Origin: Saccoglossus kowalevskii
Lineage: Eukaryota; Hemichordata; Enteropneusta; Harrimaniidae
NCBI RefSeq assembly: GCF_000003605.2
Contig: NW_003155246.1
Span: 15,694-40,190, forward strand
DNA length: 24,497 bases
Direction of reading: 5' to 3'
Both the position numbers and the translations under genes were made by a program. The number at the start of each line of letters is the position of its first letter. Position 1 is the first letter of the stretch. The notes beneath the pieces were generated by a model that was not told where the DNA came from, did no database searches, and worked only from the letters and a program-made list of their open reading frames with translations. This document shows, piece after piece, positions 1-10,330 of the stretch.

Positions 1-359
1 ATAAGGTAAACCAGATTGGGGTCGATGATATTCAGTATCGAAGGACTTCCGTGTGTATAATGAGTTTCAAATTGTTCATCGACTGGTCACCAAATATTTA
101 CGGCTACAACTAAATGAACACTTTTTTTTTTGAAGCCCAATAAATTATTTCTGCATGTCAAGTGCTATTCGATTTTTTACCAGCCTGTGGCTCGTTTTTA
201 TTTGAAAATATTTTTTTTTGAGAATACTTTTAAAGTACGTATAGATCGAGCTCAGGTCACTGATCGTGATTTAATTTTGAAAATTGGATGTAAAATGTTA
301 CCAGACCGACGCCACCACAACCATCCAATCACAGTTGGAAATGTACGCACTTGTTTTGG

Positions 360-470
360 AACTTTGTATCAAGATGGCCGGCGACAACGCCAGGCGGCGT
401 TCGCGCGTTTTGCATGTATTAGTAGTCCGGGCATGGGATCGAACACGGCTAAAATTAAACGAAACACAGA
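360..470. other. CpG-rich pocket, unassigned
   Basis: This stands out from its AT-rich surroundings by many CpG and GCG/CGC steps. On the plus strand it contains AAGATGGCCGGCGAC (from about 371), which resembles a YY1-type start-site motif followed by an open frame beginning MAGDNARRRSR. On the minus strand GTTCGATCC matches the tRNA-type B-box consensus GWTCRANNC, but no convincing A box lies upstream. A downstream AAG|GTAATT at about 534-542 would serve as a plus-strand splice donor. It could be the start of an unrecognised gene, an old SINE, or a small promoter. I cannot decide. Confidence 0.25.
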
Positions 471-913
471 AAAATACCACCAAAATGAGGAATCTGAATC
501 TGTTCTCTTACCAGCAAATAAAATGAACGAAAATAAGGTAATTTTATAACAAGAACAGTTTCATTTCGTATAGCAAATTGTGTTTCCGAACGACGATTGC
601 ATCGTGTGATTTAAATTTATCACGTTTTTCCTTGCAGTCAATATGACACTCGTCACCTTGCAGATTGCAATGTACTTCACATAGTTTTTGGTACCCAATA
701 CTCGCAACATTAAATAATTAAACAAGATATCTTTTTAAAATGTCATTTTACTCTTGGTCATATTATTTTATTCTCCTTATCGCTTTTAATTTCAAATCGA
801 TTACATATCGAACTTCTGTACACGTGTTTTTTTCTCTACTGCCTTTCCATGTGAAAATAATGATGTCATATTCATGTCACAATACTTTGAAGTTGATGCC
901 ATGGGACTGCGAA

Positions 914-1045
914 GCTGAGGCCACAATGATGCCACAAAATAAGAGAGGCGAACACAGCTTCAATTTTCAATGACACGAAGCTGATGCCACAATGATGCGA
1001 TGCTGAGGCGACAATGAAGCCATGCGTATGCGACAATGATGCCAC
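914..1045. repeat. 22-bp minisatellite, three contiguous units plus one detached unit
   Basis: Units of 22 bp lie at 980-1001, 1002-1023 and 1024-1045. A fourth is at 914-935, separated by 44 bp of other sequence. The core of each unit is GAC- or CACAATGA(T/A)GC. The repeat opens long spurious reading frames on both strands (872-1054 minus, 1014-1196 plus) that I do not regard as genes. Confidence 0.8.
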
Positions 1046-4000
1046 AAAAACCAAAGCTTCCGCAAGAACTGTACTATACTACCGTATATCCCCGCCAGCT
1101 CTATGTGTCGGGAATAATGAGCCACTGTCTACTGGTCACCCTGATACCATCCATAGATGCTCCGCTCCCCCAGTGCATTTGGTCACCGAGTCGTAAACAC
1201 AATAAACACAAAGATAGTTAGTCAAATGTACCCAACCAAGTACACTTGGCCTCTAAGACTGAATTGTTAGATAGACATTCATATACACACACATACACTA
1301 AAGACCACTAAGAAGAATTTCACAATTTAAACTGGTACAGTAGTAATTAGCAGCACCTGCAGTTTGATTGATAAATAACAATGAATGGATGACTGGATCA
1401 CTGAGAAGCTGACTACACTACATGTTAATCATCATTATCTGTCTAGTCAGTCTCCCTATCGATTCAAGTCATGATCACCTATGGAAAGTCAATGCCATAG
1501 AGACAACAGGGTGCCAAGCAGCAAACAGATCATGGCATGGCATATAATCTCCTCTGCAGGCTGAACATTTAGCTCTATCAATACCCATATTGATATTCTC
1601 AGCCAAGTGGCAAGAAAATTATTTTTGCTTTTTATTAGCAGCATGGATAGAAAACATGATAAATTGTTTATTGATGAACAGGCCTCTTTATTAATATAGA
1701 GTGAATGATCTGGTCTCATGCACGGCAAGATGGGAATTAATTGTGTTTACAAGAGAAAGCTGTTATCACTTGTAGGCTCTTATTAACTTAACAATTGCTT
1801 CACACATGATATAATGGCCGAGCTTCAACATCTACATAGGAGTGTCTGCCCTTCAGATCATGTAACAAATATAGACTAACACTGATATTTTACTGATTAA
1901 CAAAATAGGCCCTGCTTTGATAAAGTATTCAAAAGCAGATTTTACTGCTCTTTTGACTGAGCTTTCATTTTCAATTAAATACCAATATTTATTAATAAGA
2001 CACAAATAGAAGCAAATACTAAATATTATATAATTAAATATTGGCAAGCAATTGAGTTTAAAAATCATTCTACAAGCCAATGAAATGAAAATATTTATAT
2101 AGTTTTCCCAATTTGAAATGAAACGTGCATACAAGGGCAAATGTGATATTACACAAAATCTGATTACAAGTATTTCATTTAGAAATATTAAGCACAAGAA
2201 TATGGAAATACATCTAATGTTTGCTTCATATACACTTAACCAACGAATCAGGATGTATACTGTGTACATCAACAATGAGGTTAGGGTTACTATGACGATG
2301 CATTATTCCCATTAATTTACAATTTTTATTTTGTTCGCTTGTTAAATCAGTCCGTGCTATTCACCCTATTAAGTAGCAAGGCAGTCAATTGAGCATGTCA
2401 ATCAAATCACTAATACTAAGCAGTGGCCTTTACTTAAATCACTTGTACGTTACCCAATCACAAGTCTTTTAATACCTTCACTATTTTAGTCATTAAATCG
2501 GCACAAATCATATGAAGATATTGCAGTGATGAGGATATACAAGATGGCTCAACTAACCAGGGAATAAAACTGTATTGAGCAAATAATTTATATCCAATTA
2601 AGAGGAGAAAATTCAGAAAAAAAGGGGGAAATGATTGATGGGAAGATAAAACAAACTTATTTCTATCCATAAATCCACAAATTCAACTTGGGGATAATAC
2701 AATGAGATATACATGTATATTATCTGCCCTGAGTGGAACTTCCTTGTTTAGGGCCTCTTCTCTGTTGAATATAATCACAGATAAGGAAGCAGTGAGTTAT
2801 TAGTGTGTAGAGTTAATGCAGACAATGACCTGATGGCTTCTACACAAACACTGGTAATAGGTTCTAGCTAAATTGCCTCCTTGGAAACATTATAACGTCA
2901 TGATACTGATATTGTCATCATCCTCCCTAGCTTGTCAACTAAAATTAAATATACATATTTGTGTATAGGTCATCATTATGTCGTTACTTATCACTGTCTT
3001 TTGATCTATCCCCATTGTCAGAATAATTCTATGATAACTTATCAATATCTACTTGTTTTTGGCAATTCTAAATTGCCAGTAACTGTCAATGAAGAGGCCT
3101 AAATTAATGCATCACAATGACATGCCAGTTTGAGGGCATTTTTTCCTTTTTTATTACGATTTGCTCAATAAATTAGGGCAGCAGACATTTTATATAATGC
3201 CTTCTCGAAAATCAAAATTTATTGCTCTGCAAAATATTCTTACTGCAATAGTTGCCATGAGCTGGTGAACACAAATTTTTGTAAATAATCTGATTGGCAT
3301 TGCAGAAAAACTAGTCTAAATTAAGCCAGATCTTCACTGTTAAATTTGCCTATCACTTTTCTTGTTACGGTTAAATTACTTGATAGTAGGAGTATTGATA
3401 TGCATGCTAATTGGTTAGAGACCTCAGGTAATTTAGTTGCTTGACATAACCACCTACGGAAATGCACATAAACTGCAATTGCAATACAATTAATTCTGCA
3501 CTGAGAGAACCGAATGATAACTCGGCAATATTTAGACTGCACTATAGCAATGCAAGTAGTCCCTCAAGTACACAAATCTTTGGCAATGTGTACACGTAGC
3601 TTGAGTGCAAGAAATACTAACTGTCTGTATAAATAAATATTTTAAAACAAATATTTAATATCTGGGGGTATATCACAGTCACACCTACAATTCCATTTAG
3701 TGTTGATGGATAAGGGTACACCCACCGGAGCATCAAATATAAAGCAAATTTAACTTGTATAGACCTAAGGGAAAACAGAAATAAGCCATGAATACGAATT
3801 ACTATTGGGAATCACCTGAACTTGCAATAATACAATAGTGTGCCGCATATGGGGGGGGGGGGTTACTACACTGGTTGTAACTGCGTTTTGAGATTCAAAC
3901 ACCCAGTTTAGAGTAAAATAACTAAATGCAATTATAATCACAGAAACACCATTGTTAATATCAATGCTCAATACAGCAAAGGTCACAGCATATGGTTGGG

Positions 4001-7000
4001 TGTTTTAATATCAGTCTCCTCTGGTAGAGTATGAATAACAGTCAATACACTTGGAATAACAAGAGGGTAATTTGAGTGTAATAGGTGTGAAATAGAAAGT
4101 CAATTAGCCATGTAGGAAAAACTGATTGATTAACAAGTCTAAATATGGTTTGTCACATGTCTTTCTTTTTAGTAGCTAGGGATTCCTTTGATTAAATTTA
4201 TAATACCGGTAATGAATAGTAGGTAGTGCAGTTGGAATACCAGTTAAGTTGGATTTATAGAGATGAATCCTAGCATATTTCATCACTGTCCGTGAGAATT
4301 GCCCAACATTTCAAGCATTAATTCTACTCTACTATGCAGCAAATAAAATTGTTCATATTAAGATATTAAGCATTAATGTCTTGTTATTATATTTGAAAAG
4401 CTTGTATTTAAAATATGTTTTTTTTTAATGTATTTGGAATTAATATTTACCAATAATAGGATACTGGAACTAATACAGAACAAGTCTCCAGAGAGCAGGT
4501 TATGTATTTTTTATTAAATACTGCAGTGACTCAGAAAGGTAATTGGCATTTGTCATTGTAAAACATGTTTAAATAAACATCTTTACTATATTGCACAAAT
4601 AGGAACATGGCGGAAATTTCCTGTCCAATAAGAAGATAAATAATTCAAATACCATACAATGATCAGCATTGAAAGGTCAAACTATCACCTCCTATAAGCA
4701 ATGATTCTAGTATATGGCCACATTGATCAAGTCTTATGTTCAATATAGTGCTAATGAGATTTTTAGGTGAAACACGATTAATTGTTTTTAACTGAAATTA
4801 ACTAAACTATTAAAAACTAATTCTTAGCAACAGGAATTATACTAACATTTTTCTCTTCAAATTCCAGATCAGTTAGAAAACATTATTTGCCTGTAATCAC
4901 ATATTCGGTTACTTCCTAAAGGTCAAAACACTGAATCATGGATTTACTGCTGCAAATCAGAAATAATGCCCCACGGGAACGACATCTTTGCGTAGAATTT
5001 AAGAGGATGTGAAGATTGAAATGCAGCTTAATTGGGTTTAATTTAAGCCAATAAATTATTTATCAAACTAACAGTATATGTTTGGATTAACTAGTTTTAT
5101 TTCACTGTTAAGCTTTGTCTTACAACCCCAACAAATTGATAAACTACTACATACAGATTTTCTATATGGCTTGAGTGGAGGATATGCCTGTGTGTTGTCA
5201 CCCCAGAGCTGGTTAATTATTATAGGTAAGCTGCAAGTACCAGCCTCAATGTCAATTATTGCAACATGAACACAGGTTCTTTGAATGTAAATGCAAAATG
5301 AGATGCTAGCCACAGATAGAAAGAACAACTGTATATGTGGGACAATTTAATCAGTGTTAACTAATTTATTGAGCATGTCAACAAATGGAAACATCATGCT
5401 TTGATGAAAAGGTCATCATGCAAGGCTAAACTCCCTCACCACCACACTAAGTAGCTGAATATTTAAGCTCAGGGGGGAAAAAAAGACAGCAGAGAGCTAT
5501 TTTATGGAAATTGCTATCTTCATCCACCCATGATGAATATGGTAACCATGACAACCAACACCATCCAGGGTGAATTGTAATATCCTTGTATCAAGAATAA
5601 TTGGGATGTTTTGATACATTGTACTGATAAGTGGTGGCTATTTGTTTTTCTGCTCCCATGATTTCTTTCACTTCAGGGAAGGAGGAAGTGCTATATTGCT
5701 GTCAATATTGATCACAGCGTGCAGGTGAAGTAAGATACTTCAAAGCATTAAGCATCTTGCCCTGTATTAGTAAAACACCACTGCACCACTGCTAACACAG
5801 TAACCAGACCTATATATATATACAACTTACATATTCATATATATTCCACTAACTTACACATGTCCATCAAATCCATAACATTTGCACAAATTTTGGGTAA
5901 AAGATTTTAGGTTCCTTGGTGCTGGAGCTCAGTTTTCATAAAAAGGCTATTGTAATGTTAAAGCAGGCGTCTTAAGAAAAGAATTAATATAAAAAGGAAA
6001 CAAAGGGGAAACCCCAGATAATTTTATTTTTGTACAAGAGATGACAAATCACAACATAAATTTTTAATTACTGTTAGGTAAAGTAGTTAAATTAAACAAA
6101 AAACTAAAAACTTTATACAAGTAAAATACAATATTTTTCAACACAAAATTTAAATATGAAGCTAGGAAAGGGGATGTCAAATGGCATGTTTTTACATCTG
6201 ACAGAATTTTTAACACCTTGTTCGACTGATTTAACAATTCTATCACACATTATTCCCTAGGCATAATCTAATACGGTTCTATTCCATTGCTAATCTAGAT
6301 ACAAGAGAGAATCACTATGACAATTATATCTTTCATTTAATGATAGTGATAGATACTTGCCAGCAGGCAATGCCCTATACAACATTACTCACAAGCACAA
6401 ATATGTATTTGCACCTGTCATTAAAAAACTGATATATTTTTATGAACTGAAAGCAGATATATCAACAACACTGTTGAATAATTAATCAGCATGTTACTTA
6501 ACGTAAATATAGGCAGTAGCCTAATGATTAAGCCTGGGGCATGTTTCGGTGTGTTTTATGTCTTACCACATTTCTAATTGAGAAATCAATATTCAAGATA
6601 ACAGTGTTAGAAAAGCAAAGCACACTTGTTATAAATTTCTGTTTCTGAAATCATGTCAAAAAGCCCAAACTTAGGAGCAGTGAAGAATCAGCATATATCT
6701 TAATAGATTAGAATTGTTAATTTGTACATGTGGGAGATAAATATCTGACAGAGTAAAAAATAAATAAATAACAAATTAAATGTTCTATGAGAAAAATTCA
6801 GAAGCATTGAAGACTACCATTTCAAGGTCAATTCACACTAAGGCAAACAGCAATTATTGAACAGGAAATCATACGAATAACCAATAATGCAATATTAAAT
6901 TGGCCACCAAAACCATTTTTTATGTTTAACATTTTTTTACTAATCTCAATTATGGTCTCTATTTTTTTTTTTTAATTATTAAGCATACGAATTTGACAAT

Positions 7001-8639
7001 TTTTTATTATGCCAGGCCTGTTTAACACTTTGAGCATCATTGTCAACTTTTGGCATCAACCACAAAATATTCCTTACAAACTGCTTCTGACATGAAATCC
7101 TACTACCTCCTACAGTGTACGTATAAAATGTTAAAACAATCAGGCTGTAGATACCTTGAGTGGAATGCTCAAGAGTTGTTGATTTCATGAGGTAAAACTC
7201 AATACACAAGCATACATAGTGAATATGAGCTATAACCCAACATGTTTGGTTGTTTAATCTGACATCTCAGCAGAGCTATAACTCTTTATTCAGAAACCAA
7301 TGAGACTTGTAATCACTCCTGCAGGACATACATGTATTCAAGAAAATCAATAGAACTGCTTATCAAATATCACAGCAAAGATTTGTTCAGTGTTTAGTAT
7401 TAAAAACAAGCTATCATAATGCATATAGCAAACTACATAACTTTCCATTATTGTCTAATGTTATAATAAAAGTAATCATCTTAAGAGTATGCTGGTAATC
7501 TCTTAACTGATCAGATACACTGTTAGCAGACAGGAAGAATACCAATTAGACTAATAGCTTTACCATTACATCTAATTTTATCAAGCATTCCATTCACAGA
7601 GATTCTTATCCTGATAAAAAAAATCACTAACTGTCTATCTCTACGGCAGTCTTCCATGCATACTTAATAGGTATGGCGTTTTAGTACATCAGTGATTTCT
7701 CACTCTTCAAATGGAATGCTTTAGCATCTATCCAGCCTGACTCATCAACCCAAAGGCATACATCTACACATATATCTTTACAACAACATGGTTTGGATTA
7801 ATCAGGCAATGAAGACAGGAATTGACATAATTGATCTGAGAACATCACTTGGAGCGCTCTTCACAGTGATAAATTAAACTAATGAAGATGAACCACTGAA
7901 CTATTATTGTTAGCTATTTACAAACTCACCTTAAAACCACCAAGTTGTTAGTTTATTAATAGTATTGTACAAAATAGGTTATTCAGGTATCTTAGATAAT
8001 ACAACATTGCTGGGAGATACCTCATATGTACATTCACAGATTCATGAGAGAAAATTCAAATAAGTTATATGAATGACATGCTTTGGGGATCAGTGAATAA
8101 AAACACTTGGCTGAATATTATGAAATACAATACTAATAACAATGATGTGTCTATAAAGAGTCTATGCTGTGTAACACTTTGATGAGTCATATTTACAAAA
8201 CATTTTCAGGATGAGGAATGATTCTAGTTTTATAGATTTGATTTCACTTTTACTAACTCTAAAAGAGGCATAAATCGCAAAAAAATAAACTCAGTATGCA
8301 ACATTCTAGTGATGAATGTACATTCAATTGTATTTTGTTTTCATTGATAACTCAAAATCAAATGACTGCTGACTCATCCACTCACTCTACTAATCAAAGA
8401 AAGCGAAGTAAGAACTCCTGTGTGTTGAGAGTATTTTAGGAATATTAATTAAAGATTAGCCTTTCAAAAAAAGAAGCTTGATGACTAATATTGGTCAGCT
8501 ATTTGAGATAGACACATGAAAACAATGTGATCACAGTATTGAAGATCATAATAAATGTGATTGTCAATCTAATTTATTCCAGAGCACCTCTACTACAAGT
8601 TCAATTTAAATCTAAATTTTTCAGATATCAAAATTTGGC
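1046..8639. other. Long AT-rich intronic stretch, nothing recognised
   Basis: No coding exon, RNA gene or clear transposon end was recognised. The open frames here (for example 1853-2275 minus, 5068-5328 on both strands, 6979-7209 minus) lack recognisable domains and look like chance frames in AT-rich DNA. An ATGGCGGA-type motif sits at about 4606. Confidence 0.5.
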
Positions 8640-8905
8640 TAATAATAATTAGATAATCAATATGCATGGTTTTCAACATTAAACTAATCATGTCTGGATT
8701 ACCCCAGAGCTTCTACAAACCATATTTCAATGAAATATGATTATGCATATTACATGTATGCAAACTAGGTAAATTAGGTAATTAGTATGCTCAAATTTCA
8801 ATTATAAACTCAGGTCTTTAGCATTGTCCCCAGGTACATAACTACCAAGTCTTATTAAAATTCAATAATTGGTTATTGAGATGTACACGTAGGTGGGGAA
8901 TATAG
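8640..8905. repeat. Repeat R, two degenerate tandem units
   Basis: Two diverged units about 125 bp apart carry the family hallmarks: a TATGCATGG/AGTATGCTC block followed by TTTCAA, then ACTAATCATGTCTG, then CCCCAGAGC, then TTCAATGAAA or a related stretch, ending in TTGAGAT near TAGGTGG. The same order of blocks is seen at 10221-10330 and in the array around 19060-21020. Confidence 0.6.
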
Positions 8906-9211
8906 ACTATTATAGGTATTATTATGAATATACCGGATTATGCTGTAAATTCGCCCTGAGCCGTTAAAAGTTTCAAAGAAGTCATTGACACCTATTTTAA
9001 AAAATTATGTTTATTGGGACTAGCGTAAATGGGTAAGCTTCGTTTCGACAATGAACTGTTATCACCGTAAACAATGTAACATTATTCTTTAAATGCTCAG
9101 TTTATCTTTTGAAAAACAAATAATTTTTTTATTTAAAAACAAATCATGTCACTTTCATGCCGAAATTCAAGCCAAAAAGATCAGCAAATCTCTTCTGTGC
9201 TGCGTTCAATA

Positions 9212-9433
9212 ACATTAACATATTTAAATGAGTTATGCTAATTTGAACGAGTTGGCATCGTCCATCATTTTGATTGGTTAGTTTGCGATTTGACCTGTTA
9301 GGTCAAAGAACACCGTCCCAGGTCAAAACATGGCGGATATTCATTTCTACAGCATCGAGCATTTAAACTGCGACCGGAATCATTCGCTTACGACATTAAC
9401 ATATTTAAATGAGCTATGGTAATTTGAACAAGT
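9212..9433. repeat. 41-bp direct repeat, two copies 181 bp apart
   Basis: Copies at 9212-9252 and 9393-9433 start with ACATTAACATATTTAAATGA and differ at about three of 41 positions. They flank the first ATGGCGGA module (9291-9332), so the module and its flanks look locally duplicated. The stretch 9440-9790 also holds two similar short blocks around 'ATTGCGCTACC' and 'ATTGCGTTACC' (about 9545 and 9713). Confidence 0.75.
9291..9332 (+). promoter_or_regulatory. Everted AGGTCA palindrome plus ATGGCGGA start module, copy 1
   Basis: TGACCT-GTT-AGGTCA (9291-9305) is an everted repeat with a 3-bp spacer, the arrangement of nuclear-receptor half-sites. A further AGGTCA follows at 9320-9325, then ACATGGCGGA with its ATG at 9330. 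An ATTGG (reverse CCAAT) lies at about 9273. The open frame from this ATG is only 30 codons (9330-9422) and ends inside the second 41-bp repeat. Copy 2 lies about 500 bp downstream. A regulatory role is inferred from motif and duplication only. Confidence 0.35.
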
Positions 9434-9794
9434 GAAATAAGTTGAAATTTATTTTCATTCCACAACAATTCAACAAATTTTTTTTGCATGTATTATAATA
9501 ACTACTAGGTAATAATCAACAATTGTGAAACTCAGGAAGACCGGATTGCGCTACCACGATCATTTACTACTGAACATGGCAGTTGTGTTCGTTTGTATTT
9601 GAAACTTCTTTTAGAATATACTTTCGTTACTAATAAAAAAAAATAAGTGTATTTGGTGCACGTTAATGTGATTCCAACAGGTCGTACTTCGACATTGATA
9701 ATTCACTTCCGCATTGCGTTACCGGAAAGTCTTCGATAATTTCTGAAGAATTGAGTTGGTACAACACAGCATTCTGATCAGTTAATAACCAACT

Positions 9795-9848
9795 TGACCC
9801 ATTAGGTCAAAGGACGTTGCTGCAAGTCAAATCTGCAAAAGCATCATG
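9795..9848 (+). promoter_or_regulatory. Everted AGGTCA palindrome plus ATGGCGGA start module, copy 2
   Basis: TGACCC-ATT-AGGTCA (9795-9809) repeats the everted 3-bp-spaced arrangement of copy 1. It is followed by the same AAAGRAC block, then a CAAGTCAAA (AGGTCAAA in copy 1), then ATCATGGCGGA with the ATG at 9846. The two modules align along roughly 50 bp with scattered differences, so they share ancestry. In this copy the ATG opens a longer frame (see 9846-9972). Confidence 0.35.
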
Positions 9849-9972
9849 GCGGAAAGTGATTTTCATCGTGAGTTTGCATACGATCCAACACCTTTGTCAG
9901 TGGAGATAATGATGAGAATTTTGACTTTGTGTTCCAACAGACTCGATGTTTTTAATTTCGTAAATTTTGGTG
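9846..9972 (+). CDS. Candidate small first exon, unrecognised product
   Basis: An ATG in the strong animal context ATCATGGCGG opens a 44-codon frame starting MAESDFHREFAYDPTPLS. Before its stop at 9978 it meets GGTG|GTACGT, a usable splice donor, which would end the exon at 9972 after about 42 codons. The peptide is acidic and hydrophilic at the start, then has an amphipathic stretch (VEIMMRILTL). I do not recognise a family, and I found no matching downstream exon on the plus strand. Against it: the reading frame is short, lies inside an intron of KAT6 on the opposite strand, and sits in a locally duplicated repeat. It could be the 5' end of a transposon gene, a nested gene, or a chance frame. 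Confidence 0.22.
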
Positions 9973-10220
9973 GTACGTAATTAATATTGTAATAAAATGT
10001 GCATATTTTTTGTGGTTATTTCTGTTTCTTTATTGTGAAAATCAATGACGACGCAACTAATTTTGTAATTTGTCAAAGACGTAGCCTGTCACATGATGAA
10101 TCACAATTTTCATTTGCACTTATTTTCGAGGGGGGATGCTTGGGTAAGCCACCCCTAAAAGATCGTGATTTTCTGAGTTGAGGCCACTGAGCACTAACGC
10201 GGTCAAGTACGGTATATACA

Positions 10221-10330
10221 AATTAAGTAATATTGACTAATAACTAATCAGATTTGCACAATCTCTCAGAGCACATATGTACCAAATTTCATTGAAATTT
10301 GACCAGTGGTTCTTGAGATATATGTGGAAC
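10221..10330. repeat. Repeat R, single unit
   Basis: One unit of the R family: AATTAAGTAAT, then ACTAATCAG, then CAGAGCAC, then ATGTACCAAATTTCATTGAA, then CAGTGGTTCTTGAGATAT. This order and spacing match the units at 19060-21020. The overlapping minus-strand open frame at 10237-10467 is a by-product of the repeat. Confidence 0.7.

Noticed and set aside
1853-2275. 140-codon minus-strand open frame, hydrophobic
   Set aside because: AT-rich DNA yields runs of I, F, L and Y codons. There is no family resemblance and no plausible gene structure around it.
3851-3862. G12 run as a possible G-quadruplex or regulatory site
   Set aside because: A single homopolymer run without flanking G tracts; more likely a slippage-prone simple repeat, as is C13 at 17816-17828.
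5068-5328. Overlapping open frames on both strands
   Set aside because: Both look like chance frames. A possible TTGCAG acceptor inside the minus frame leads to an immediate stop in the other frames, and there is no similarity to KAT6.
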